Under the pieces are notes generated by a model that was given only the letters and a program-made list of their open reading frames with translations, had not been told where the DNA came from and did no database searches. Below are positions 1 through 8,861 of a stretch of DNA of 64,000 nucleotides, piece after piece. The position numbers and the translations under genes are program-made. Within the stretch, counting starts at the first letter, position 1. Each line of letters opens with the position of its first letter. The stretch is from assembly GCA_026874595.1 (NCBI GenBank), contig CM049309.1:4934076-4998075 (forward strand), read 5' to 3'. The stretch comes from Sipunculus nudus (lineage: Eukaryota; Annelida; Sipuncula; Golfingiida; Sipunculidae).

Positions 1-1340
1 AAATTTTAGGCAGATATGTCAAACCACTGCCGAAATATAAGTGATTTTATCCCATGGCAAACAAACAGACAGATGGTGTGCAAAAATGGTTGCAGTGGCG
101 CCACCAGTTTTGCATATGATAAAGAGTTATGTGAGATCTATAAACTTGCAAAATTTTTGCCCAATCGGTCAAATGGTTCCCGATATCTGAGCTTGGATGT
201 TTGCAGAGTAAACGTGAATGTAGGTGGCGCCACCTGTCAAAAAACCAAGAAAGCTGTCCAGGATGTACACACATGCAAAATTTAAGGTGGATAAGTCCAA
301 CCAATGCAGAGATATGAGTGATTTTATCCCAAGGCAGATGAACAAATGGACGCTATGCAAAAATGGTTGCAAGTGGCACCACCAGTTTTGCTTATGATTA
401 AGAATTATGCGAGATCTATACACATGCAAAATTTTGGCCCAATTGGTCAAACAGTTCCCGAGATACGAGCTTGGATGTCTGCAGAGTAAACGTGAATGTA
501 GGTGGCGCCATCTGTCAAAAAACCAAGAAAGCTGTCCAGGATGTACACACATGCAAAATTTAAGGTGGATAAGTCCAACCAATGCAGAGATATGAGTGAT
601 TTTATCCCAAGGCAGATGAACAGATGGACGCTGTGCAAAAATGGTCCAGGTGGCGCCACCATTTTTAGTGTATGTTATAAAGTTATCCAAGGGGTACATT
701 TGTGCAATTTTTTTAGCCTGATCGGTCAAACAATTCCCGAGATGTATTTATTTATGTATTGAAACAGACGCACAAATGGATGCTGAGCAGAGAGGGAAGG
801 TCAGAGGTCAACCAAAAATGAGGGTGCAGCAGTTCAAATGTGACCCAATCATAATTCCAAATTTAAAAAAATTCTGCCCAGTGGTTACAGAGGAGTTCTC
901 TGGAAACTATGCGGCAGTGGCATCCAACTGAAAACATAGTATCAGCAAAACTCTGTTTTGGCGGATACAATAATTGTAGCTGGCACCACCAGGCTTGTAT
1001 ACAAGAAGGGATATATACATATGCCCAATGACAGACTGATATGTCAAACCCCTCCTGTGAAATAAGCAGGGACATACACTGTGCAAAAATTATTGTAGGT
1101 GGCACCACCAGTTTTGTACACTATAAGGCTACCCGATATGTTTAAACATGCCCAATTTTAGGCTGATGTATCAAATTCCTCTGCAGAAATAAGGAAGCAC
1201 TAACACTGCAAAAGTCAATGTAGGTGGCACCACCTGTCTTGTAAATGAGAATACCATCAAAGACACACAGACAGGTCAAAATATCAGGCCAATACATCAA
1301 ACTTCCCCAGAATTTGATGCACTGGGCTAACAAGGCTTAG
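1..1340. repeat. 278-bp tandem repeat array with a GGTGGCGCCACC core
   Basis: The segment starting ATAAGTCCAACCAATGCAGA at 291 recurs at 569, giving a period of 278 bp. A more diverged unit precedes it from about position 16. From about 760 to 1340 only diverged pieces of the unit are recognisable. Each unit carries the 12-bp palindrome GGTGGCGCCACC or a one-base variant, near 105, 222, 372, 500, 650, 985, 1098 and 1215. Open frames across these units are a by-product of the repeats and show no protein-like conservation. The palindrome also occurs in repeats far away in the window (27540, 27873, 28200, 44430). Confidence 0.8.
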
Positions 1341-2640
1341 GTGAGTAAGGCAGTTGCCCACGAGTGAACTGTGACAATATGCTGCCTCAAGCTACTGCAC
1401 TGAGTGAACTCTTGACCTGTACTTGGCTGCACTGAGAGGACTCTTGACCTGTTGTATAATCTGACACAGTTGGCAGTTTGCCAAAGCTATAAATAGATCC
1501 AGGCAGAACTTTGTTGACATATCTGATGCAGTGAGCAGTCTGCCAAAGCTATAAATAGAATGCAGCTACTGCACTGAGTAAACTCTTGACCTATACCTGG
1601 CATTACTTCTTCCAATCCTGGCCCAAAACTATTTATAGAGCTGACATCAAGGCACTGGCAATCTGCCAATGGTAAACCAAGTGCTGCCATCTGTACATAA
1701 AATTGGTCCCTACTTGAAATAACTTTGAAATTAATTTTCCCAATACAAAATGCTTTTCAGTTGACTTTTTATAAAAAAGAAATCAGGAATATATGTAAAA
1801 TTATTACAGATGCAAACTAAATGCAAAATTAAAATACAGATATATCTCACTGATGGCAAATTCTTAAATTAAGTTGAGTAGGGATACCAATAATTTATAA
1901 TCCATTTACATTTGTCTTTATATAACCACAGATAGCTAATTATCCATGATTGTAACATTGCCTGGTATGATGAATAACTTAAATCATGAATCTAAATTTT
2001 TTAAAAGCTTTTGAAAACATTCTTGTCAATATTAACCAAAGATAACCTGAAATCTAAATGTCTAGTGGCATGATGTAAAAGATGCTGATAAACTGGTGCC
2101 AGGCTGGATGTATCAGCATCACACAGCTAACATATATGGTAAAATGACTCAATTCAATCTCCATAATTCAGCCAAAAATCATTCATGTGGAACCATTAAC
2201 GACAATTATTATAAGAATTTTTGCAGGAATCATTCTTGTAAAATATTTAACAAACTGGCTTCAGTGGCATCAGTCGAAAAACGTTTCACAGGTTTATAAC
2301 TCATATATGACGATACAGCCAACTGGCGAAGATCAGCTTCTTGTAACTCAGCCAAAAAGCACTACACCAAAACCATTTGAACAATCTTGAATTATCAACA
2401 TCTGAGGATAATAAATGTGTGAGATTTAAGAATTTGGCCCAGTGGTTTTTCAGAAGAAGATCTTTGTAGCCACTGAGCTAAAATGGGCTGTTATGTCATA
2501 TGACTAAATTCAGCTTCCCATAACTTAGCCAACACCATCCCATAAGCTCACAGGTTCGCTAACAAATGCCCAGATAGACTACAGACTACAGGCCATTGCT
2601 GTAGCTCAGATAATATTCAGTCAGCTGAATTATAAATATA
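1341..2640. repeat. diverged dispersed repeats with CTATAAATAG motifs
   Basis: No coding region is visible. From 1370 to 1690, two direct copies of TTTGCCAAAGCTATAAATAG (about 1475 and 1537) sit among repeated 'actgcactgagt-aactcttgacct' blocks, with an inverted CTATTTATAG at about 1628. The right end, near 2600-2640, has the GCTCAGAT...CAGTCAGCTGA signature. That signature also closes the repeat at 28500-28545 and, inverted, opens the one at 52195. This stretch is therefore probably an old member of the same dispersed family. Confidence 0.5.
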
Positions 2641-3538
2641 GGTACCTCAATCAATATTTTTATCTTGAATATATATGTATTAAAGTATATTCACATTAAA
2701 GCCCCTGCAATGACAAACAAAATGATGCTTTGTTTGTGAATTTATCTTGATTGAGTCAGAAGTTACGGGGAATTTAATATTTTGAAATTTACTCGTTTTT
2801 AGCCCATATTTACGCCGTTTAAGACAGAAATGCAAAATCACCATTTTCAACTTGTCATAATTTTATAAATAATGAAAACTAAGCCATAAAACTCATGAAA
2901 TCCCTTTATTTCATTACATATTTGGAGTGTATTTTTTCTTGAGGACACAGCTTATTTATTTTCTTCAATTTTTCAAATTTTAAAATTGATTTTTTTTAAA
3001 AATGCACCCTGTGTTCCTAAGCCTATACCTATATCGTGAGACAAATCCAGCTGTATCTCGGTGAGTTTTCATGCTATTCACACAATTCTGGTCTTAAAAT
3101 GATTGTCAGACTATGAGCTGCAACTGGCATACCAAGTTTAAAAGACAGAGATGTTAAAATGATAATTATACAACAATTAATTGGTGAAAACTACATAAAT
3201 GATCATGAGGATGATGAAATTCCCGTGTTTCACAAGGCCCTGCTGTTGATTTTTTTACATTAATGATCAGTTTAGCCAAAAAAAAAATATGTTAACTTGT
3301 ATAAGTGTACTTTAATACAGTTTTTAATGTATTAAAGTGTAAAGTGTACTTTAAAAATATACTTTTCTGAAGTTGTTGGGATATGAGATCCATTACATTG
3401 ACCGATCACAATCGACCCAGGAACTGTTAAAAGGCACTATGTTAATTATGTAAAGATATCCAATTCTTCAGTAACATTCATGTGTGCTTCTGCCTCTTTC
3501 TGTTTTACATAATACAAATTCTGAATCAATACATCATC
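2641..3538. other. AT-rich intergenic sequence
   Basis: I see no gene or structured repeat here, only AT-rich sequence with short direct repeats such as GTATTAAAGTGTA near 3320-3350. On the minus strand this is the 3' flank of the gene at 3539-8023. An ATTAAA-type polyadenylation signal is possible near 3320-3335. Confidence 0.5.
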
Positions 3539-3733
3539 TTAATCAAAGAAGTATAATGATCTAAATTTATTGTACTGTTCCTTGATGCCTGGTAGTTCTG
3601 GGGCAAACCACGTGCGACCGTTGTTGTTTGTTCTTAATGTTATATCAGAGGCAAACACAAACTTTGAATCAATATCATCAGTATCATCAACCCTTGGCCA
3701 TTTAAGTACATCCTTAAATCCTCTGTTCAAAAA
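3539..3733 (-). pseudogene. orphaned C-terminal module beyond the in-frame TAG
   Basis: Directly downstream of the TAG, and in the same frame, 64 sense codons are followed by a TAA at 3539-3541. The sequence (FLNRGFKDVLKWPRVDDTDD ... NNNGRTWFAPELPGIKEQY) completes the beta-rich module started before the stop. A CAG-to-TAG change would explain the stop. Without readthrough this piece is not translated. Confidence 0.6.
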
Positions 3734-5254
3734 CTAGACTAAGGCACATGAGGGGCTGTATACTTCAAGCACCTGGCCGATGAAAAAATCTTGCTCATAT
3801 GCTACGGCGACCCAGACTCCCTGTCTCTCAAAGCTAAACTTTCCAAATTCTGGCATACACTTCACTTTTTTGGTGGCAGGTTCTTCATCTCCTGATGCAT
3901 GTATCTCTGAATCTGAAGAAGTGCAACGTTCTAAACTAGATTCACTTAACTTTCTTTTCCGCTTTGACCCATCAACTGTTCTATCATTTAGCTCAACAAA
4001 TTCTGAAGGTCCTGAAACAGCATTATCATCATCATGCACTCTTGGTGCTCTGAAAGTGCCAATCACATCCATCAATGCTTCAGAAAGTTCTTCTAGTCCT
4101 TTCTTTCCAAAGACTAATCTCTTATCTTTGATGTTAAGGAATTCTTTGAGATAACGAATTACATTTTTTACTACTTCCAGCTTTCCCTGGAGAGAATTCT
4201 TCTCCTTTAAAATGGAATTTAGTTCTTCTCTTGATGTTACTGGTCCTCCATGTTCCTTTACAGCATGAAGCAGCTGCTGTTTTACACGAGTTTTCTCAGC
4301 TTCTTTTTCCTCCTTTTTTTGGCGAACAAGTTCAAGACGTACTTTTGTTTTGACCAGCACTTCCTGCTCATATGCTCGGTGCTTCTCCCTTAGCTGTGCA
4401 CTCTTCTGTTTTGCCATGTCAAGTAACTGAGTCTGTTCTTCTGGTGATTTAGATTTCAGCCACACTGAAATGGTCCGGTTCTGCTTAACCATCTGTACTC
4501 CTGAGTGAAAGTGAAGTGAGGCATGTCTTCGGCTGAACTGACTGAAATCCAAATCACCAAATTCATTCTCACCCATTAGATTTGTTAATTTACAATGACG
4601 CATATCTTTGCGAAGTTTGTCATCAATACAGTGGTCTTCGTCAAAACTGTATCGTCCACCTGGCAGGAAGTCGACAAGTTGTCTTTTGACCACAGCTGCG
4701 AAACCTGGCATCAGCTTCTCCAAAGTCTGCCTAGTCAAATTTAGGTGTGCGTCTTGCTGGCATAGACATGCAAGGATTGGATCCTCTGGAAGACAGAAGT
4801 CATCAAACATACCAACAAATTTATGTGATACAAGAGGGCTTGCATCCACTGACCACTCCTCAAACAACTTCAGCATGTGTTGGACATACTTGTGTAAGTC
4901 AATATATTCAGTGTTAGAATTCAGTAACAGCCAGAATGGTCCAGTTATCTTGTAGTATACAAGTCCAAGGGCACGTACTAGAGCTTGTAGCTTTTCACAT
5001 TTTGAGTCTAAAAACACACTTTGTAATTTTAGATTTGGCTTTTCTTTGTAACTGGACAAAAAATCTTGAATTGCAGACAAATGGAAGTATAATCCTGCAG
5101 CTCCTTGATAAAAATTGTTAAACCTATTTTGTCTGTAGCTTGTAACATGTGATTTTACATTCAATATTTCTTTGCAGAAGGCCTCCCATTGCTGACGACA
5201 CCCATTCTTCTCATCTCCCCTGGGGCCAAGCACATCACAAGCTGTCCTAAGCAA
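3734..5254 (-). CDS. exon 2, second reading frame: C-terminal half
   Basis: Open for about 500 residues. It has no credible start of its own, because the first residues (LRTACDVLGPRGDEKNGC) directly continue the previous frame. Visible features in order are a predicted globular region (about 1-225), MGENEFGDLDFSQFSRRHAS, a highly basic coiled coil (about 270-340), a long helix (about 350-400), a Ser/Asp-rich acidic segment with KRKRK, and the start of a beta-rich module, VWVAVAYEQDFFIGQVLEVY. It ends at TAG 3734-3736 inside that module, so the protein as read is truncated by about 65 residues. Confidence 0.7.
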   Translation of the reverse strand: MLRTACDVLGPRGDEKNGCRQQWEAFCKEILNVKSHVTSYRQNRFNNFYQGAAGLYFHLSAIQDFLSSYKEKPNLKLQSVFLDSKCEKLQALVRALGLVYYKITGPFWLLLNSNTEYIDLHKYVQHMLKLFEEWSVDASPLVSHKFVGMFDDFCLPEDPILACLCQQDAHLNLTRQTLEKLMPGFAAVVKRQLVDFLPGGRYSFDEDHCIDDKLRKDMRHCKLTNLMGENEFGDLDFSQFSRRHASLHFHSGVQMVKQNRTISVWLKSKSPEEQTQLLDMAKQKSAQLREKHRAYEQEVLVKTKVRLELVRQKKEEKEAEKTRVKQQLLHAVKEHGGPVTSREELNSILKEKNSLQGKLEVVKNVIRYLKEFLNIKDKRLVFGKKGLEELSEALMDVIGTFRAPRVHDDDNAVSGPSEFVELNDRTVDGSKRKRKLSESSLERCTSSDSEIHASGDEEPATKKVKCMPEFGKFSFERQGVWVAVAYEQDFFIGQVLEVYSPSCALV

Positions 5255-7198
5255 ACCGACAAGTGGCAGACTCTGAAGATGAGCTGAACCTAGAAAATCT
5301 GCTCTCTTTGTCTCTTCCTAATGGTTCACCAAGCTCTTCCTCTATTTTGCGGAGAGCAGATTCAGTTTCATTGGCTAGCCCAAGAAGAAAATGTGCATTG
5401 CAATAAAGAAAATGTAAATCTGACTCTGTGCCTAGTTGTTCAGTTCGATATTGTTCCAGCGATTTGTTAAAGCATTTATTCACAGCAGCTCGGTCAGACA
5501 TCACAGCAAACATTTTCTTGAGAAAGTCCATGTACACAGACTCACTTTCTTCTTTGCTGTACACATCAGCTAACTCTGACATCATGGTAATGGCACAGTC
5601 AAGCAAAGTCTGACTGTCTTCAGTGGACATTCCGATAAATCCAGCAGACAGGCAAGTACCGTCATCAAGGGAGATCTGCTGCCCAAGAATTTTCCTGTGA
5701 TCCCGAGTTGTCCCATCATGATGCATATTCCACCTCTCTGCTTGTCTGATCTTTTCAGCTACCTGAAATTTACTTAAGACCTGTGCCCTATCCAACATAT
5801 TCACAGCTGTATTTGGGCAGGGCAAGTCACTCATGGGTACGTTTTTCTGAAACAATAGCTGACACACATTTTGGATGACGGAGGAAACTTTTGTGGAAGG
5901 AACATCACACTCGCCTATCAAAGCCATAATGCATTTTTCAATGCTGGCAGAAAACTGATTTCCATGAGTTCTGGTTTCCAGTTTGTCCTCATTTATTCCA
6001 TCCAATTCGGATTGAATCACAGAAATTTCTGTCTTGAGCTGAGCTGTTTCTTTCCGTAGGTCTCTGTTTTCCTTAGTCAATGTCCTGATAACTGAAGCCT
6101 TGTTTGACAGTGATGTCTTAAGATTCTTGACTTTTTTCTTAAGCTCCTTCACCTTTTCAGTGCTGGTCATTTGTTCCCTGGCACGCACTCGCATTTCACG
6201 TTTTCTAAGAGAGTCTTGTTTTCTTGATAAGTTCATGTAGCGGACAGAATGTTTTATTTGACTGCATGTTTTGGAGCTTTCCTTGAGTTTATGAGTCAGT
6301 ATTTCTACTTCATTTTTCAGTTTATTTACAGAAACTTGGCAGGATTTCAGCTCAGATTCAGTCCTTTTCAGTGTATTTTGAAGCTGAAAATTCAGTTCAT
6401 TTTTGTCCTGATTTTGTTCTTTCAAAGCTTGTACTTCATCATGAAGTTCACTGTTTTGTAACTTCATTTGCTCCAGATTAGCTTCAGCCTTGCAAAACCC
6501 TTTAGGCTTTTGGTCGATTTTGGAAGTGTTTTTCAAATCATTACACTGGAGCAAATGGCTGTTTTCACATTGGCCACCAGATTTGTTTGGCAATAGGGAA
6601 CATGTGGAATTCAGGAATTTATTTCCTTTGGATTTTGATTTCCTTTCCTTCCCATACTTGTTTTTGACACTTTTGCAAAAGGCATTATTAATGTTTATGC
6701 CCACCTGAATTGTCTCCCAGATTTTTTCAATGAGACTTGTATTCCATTTTTCTTGGTTAACAAAGTCAAACACTTCCAAGACCAGGCCATTTTTAATAGG
6801 TTCATTGTCAATGTTCCAATTTAGATCTGATCTGTCACCTTCTGCCAGTTTTGTGATCACTTTTTTACTCAACCCAACACTGTGACAGAAAGGCCCAATA
6901 TAATCAAAGTCATGGACTTCCAAGCAAAATTCTGAAAATGTTTCTATGCTTTCTCCATATTTTTTTATTGCAAGGGAGACAGTTTTTTCAGTCAAATTTC
7001 TGAATCGACTTCTCTGAAACTGAGGAAATACTTCACTCATCCATCGAGACAATTCCTCCCATGATCTGTTGGACTCAACCTTCAGACAGTAAAACTGCAG
7101 GATGACTTTATTTGTGCAAATTAGTTCTGGCAAATTGGGTCTTCTTCCTTGGCCTCTCGCTAAGAATCTTTGCCGAAGTTTGTTGAGATGATCATCAC
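5247..7198 (-). CDS. exon 2, first reading frame: N-terminal, coiled-coil and HDGT region
   Basis: Open from the splice acceptor at 7199/7200 to a TAG at 5247-5249. The N-terminal part (LPELICTNKVILQFYCLKVE, RSWEELSRWMSEVFPQF) looks globular. It is followed by a Lys/Ser-rich linker, about 170 residues of strong heptad-type coiled coil, and a conserved region with HHDGTTRDHR, LSAGFIGMSTEDSQ and SDRAAVNKCFN. The frame ends abruptly just after SSSSESATCRF. The next frame picks up at once with RTACDVLGPRGDEK, so a single extra base in CGGTTTGCTTAGG explains the break. Upstream of the acceptor the frame stays open to 7271, but that stretch is intron. Confidence 0.7.
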
Positions 7199-7938
7199 CT
7201 AGATTTAAAACAAAACAAACAAAAATTAAAATATTTAAATTGTTTCTTGTACGAGTTGTAGAGTATGACATCTTATAAATTGTATTGATAAATTAAATGA
7301 TTGTAATTTCAATAAATTCTGGTAAAATTCACTTAATTAAGATTATATTCTCAGTATGGACAGCCTGTAACGTGTAAGTGTTAAGAAGACCTGAACTACT
7401 TCCTAGAATATTTTTTTCATATCATAGCAAATAATTCATTAATATTTAAAACCTGAGTTTCATCATTATTTGATAGATGTCCTCAAATATTGTCTTTTTA
7501 TAAACTAGGTGTAAAATGCTGAAAATTACAAAAGCTGTCCTAAAAAAATACATTTTGTTTCTCAACCTCGGTTATGATCAACTGCAGGGCCTTAGCCTTT
7601 AACTCACTTATTATCGCTCACTAGTCACGCCGCCTCTGCTCTGATCCATGCTATCTTTACGTCTCTCCCTAATTAATTTTAATAAATTCTGTGGTTACTC
7701 ACTGTTATGGTTAGTTGTGAAAATAACCATAGTTTTATAAATGATCTAAATTATTGCGGGAAAGGACGATTTTACCAAGGTTTTGATCGAATGATTTAGC
7801 CACATATTTGAATTTCACGATGTACAACGAGAGCTGTCTCCGTCCTCAAGTCCATCAAATATTTAAATTATATACCAAATTATTACAAATTATCGCCGTA
7901 GACACAATTTTCATTTATACTTTCATCGAATTACTTAC

Positions 7939-8023
7939 AAATTAGCTTGAATATTTCCTCTAGGATGATATCACGATCACTTTTATCTTGCAAGTCGGAC
8001 TCGGCTTGAATGGCGGCCGCCAT
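7939..8023 (-). CDS. exon 1 of the coiled-coil family gene
   Basis: The exon opens with ATG at 8023 in a good context (AAACATGGCGG) and encodes MAAAIQAESDLQDKSDRD plus about ten more residues. It ends in phase 1 at a consensus donor, GTAAGT, at 7938-7933. The matching acceptor is a pyrimidine-rich tract ending in CTAG at 7199, and exon 2 begins with the two bases needed to complete the Cys codon. The phase match and both splice signals support this start. The exon overlaps a GC/CpG-rich patch (7990-8060), which is probably the promoter and 5' end. Two CCGCCAT-type motifs lie around the start codon. Confidence 0.65.
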
Positions 8024-8292
8024 GTTTAACTTGAGTGACGGACCCGGCCGAACAGCTTCGCAGAATTAGGATGTTTCATTTACGCTATTCTGAATTTAGT
8101 TTCGCACACGATTTAATTCGATTAACAAGAGTTTTCTCTTTAATATGACATAAAATTTAACAAAAACAAGTTAAAATAAAACGATTAAAATTAAGTTTTA
8201 AATCTTAAAACGTCAATTTAATTCATGTTTCCCCCCTTTACCCCTGCATGTAACATACCAAACTGCGGCTGAGAGTCCGTAAATTAACTTAC
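8024..8292. promoter_or_regulatory. short intergenic/promoter interval
   Basis: About 270 bp lie between the start codon at 8023 and a minus-strand donor at 8292. The proximal part (8024-8060) is CpG-rich (ACGGACCCGGCCGAACAGC), while 8090-8240 is AT-rich. It probably contains the promoter of the coiled-coil gene and the 3' end of NDUFB6. No TATA box is evident. Confidence 0.4.
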
Positions 8293-8400
8293 CAGCAGTG
8301 TTTCCTTTGTTGAATCAATGGCGAGGACGCCATTCGGTAAAAACCGGGACCATAATTTTCCGGGCCACGCTCCGCAGCGCGGACAGTCACTGCAGCAGTG
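8293..8400 (-). other. ambiguous exon: NDUFB6 3' exon or first exon of the next gene
   Basis: This 108-bp CpG-rich block is bounded by an acceptor-like TGTCACAG (8401/8402) and a consensus donor, GTAAGT, at 8292-8287. Read in phase 0 from the acceptor it is open for 36 codons, ending GKLWSRFLPNGVLAIDSTKE and two to three more residues, which could be a diverged NDUFB6 tail. Read from an ATG at 8333 it gives MASSPLIQQRKHC, which could be an alternative first coding exon for the gene downstream. The sequence alone does not decide between these. Confidence 0.3.
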
Positions 8401-8429
8401 CTGTGACAGCACACATTGACATCACTGAA

Positions 8430-8632
8430 CACAATAAATATCTTTATTTTTTCTGCTTAAACAACACACCATAAGAAAGATCAAATCTTCAGCTTTATTA
8501 TGATATACAACATGAACCACAATAACACAAATGAATGACATATACATGTGTTCAAAAATTGCCTTATCAAGACGGCACGGGCCATTTTCCCAGCACTGGC
8601 GCAGCACCAGTGAGATACCTAATAAATAAATC

Positions 8633-8668
<36 letters not shown>

Positions 8669-8694
8669 TAATTAAATAAGTCTCTCCATGAGTT
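8430..8694 (-). other. candidate NDUFB6 terminal exon/3' UTR with an (AT)n tract
   Basis: An acceptor-like TTTGAATAG lies just before 8694. The phase-0 reading begins N-S-W-R-D, and NDUFB6 proteins, as I recall, often have an N-x-W here. About 30 bp later the frame enters (AT)n at 8636-8664 and becomes a YIYI run, after which no NDUFB6-like tail is visible. A minus-strand AATAAA lies near 8447-8452. It may be a terminal exon damaged or extended by the microsatellite, or simply intron. Confidence 0.3.
8636..8664. repeat. (TA)n microsatellite
   Basis: An uninterrupted TA run lies within the candidate NDUFB6 3' exon or intron 2. If transcribed as coding it would give a Tyr-Ile repeat. Confidence 0.9.
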
Positions 8695-8759
8695 CTATTC
8701 AAATTAAAGGATTAATTCATACAATTAAACTGTCAAGTAAGAAATGCAGATATACTCAC

Positions 8760-8861
8760 ATTCATGTTGTATTTTAAATGGTACCATGTGAGATATACAG
8801 CAGCGACCCCCATGAGGATGCGAGAAGTGTAGTATCTTCCCATAACAGCATTGTGGTTACC
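8760..8861 (-). CDS. NDUFB6: NDUFB6 exon 2 (transmembrane helix)
   Basis: This exon is 102 bp, 34 codons, phase 0 at both ends. It is bounded by a pyrimidine-rich acceptor (TTTTTTTCAG) and the strong donor GTGAGT. It encodes GNHNAVMGRYYTSRILMGVA and then the rest of the helix and KYNMN. The helix followed by a K-Y-N-type exit is typical of this subunit. Confidence 0.75.

Larger units (their letters stand above)
3539..8023 (-). pseudogene. large coiled-coil family gene, two exons, frameshifted and interrupted by a nonsense codon
   Basis: Exon 1 (7939-8023) and a long exon 2 (7198 down to 3539) encode roughly 1,240 residues of one protein. Residues from about 260 to 430 form a long coiled coil rich in K, E, Q and L. 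A globular region follows with HHDGTTRDHR, MSDRAAVN and YCNAHFLLGLA motifs. These resemble, from memory, an uncharacterised family with many copies in fish, cnidarians and molluscs, and are possibly an RNase-H-like transposase relic. Beyond the frameshift, near 5250, come GPRGDEKNGCRQQW and QNRFNNFYQGAAGLY motifs, a basic coiled coil and an acidic, KRKRK-bearing linker. A compact C-terminal module (VWVAVAYEQDFFIGQV...KWPRVDD...GRTWFAPEL) is split by TAG at 3734-3736. The intron is retained, so this is not a retrocopy. It could be a young pseudogene, an allele with assembly errors, or a recoded gene. The function is unknown. Confidence 0.75.

Noticed and set aside
169-762. Open frames up to 186 codons on both strands
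   Set aside because: They follow the 278-bp tandem repeat; the repeated peptide blocks are explained by the DNA repeat and occur in both orientations.
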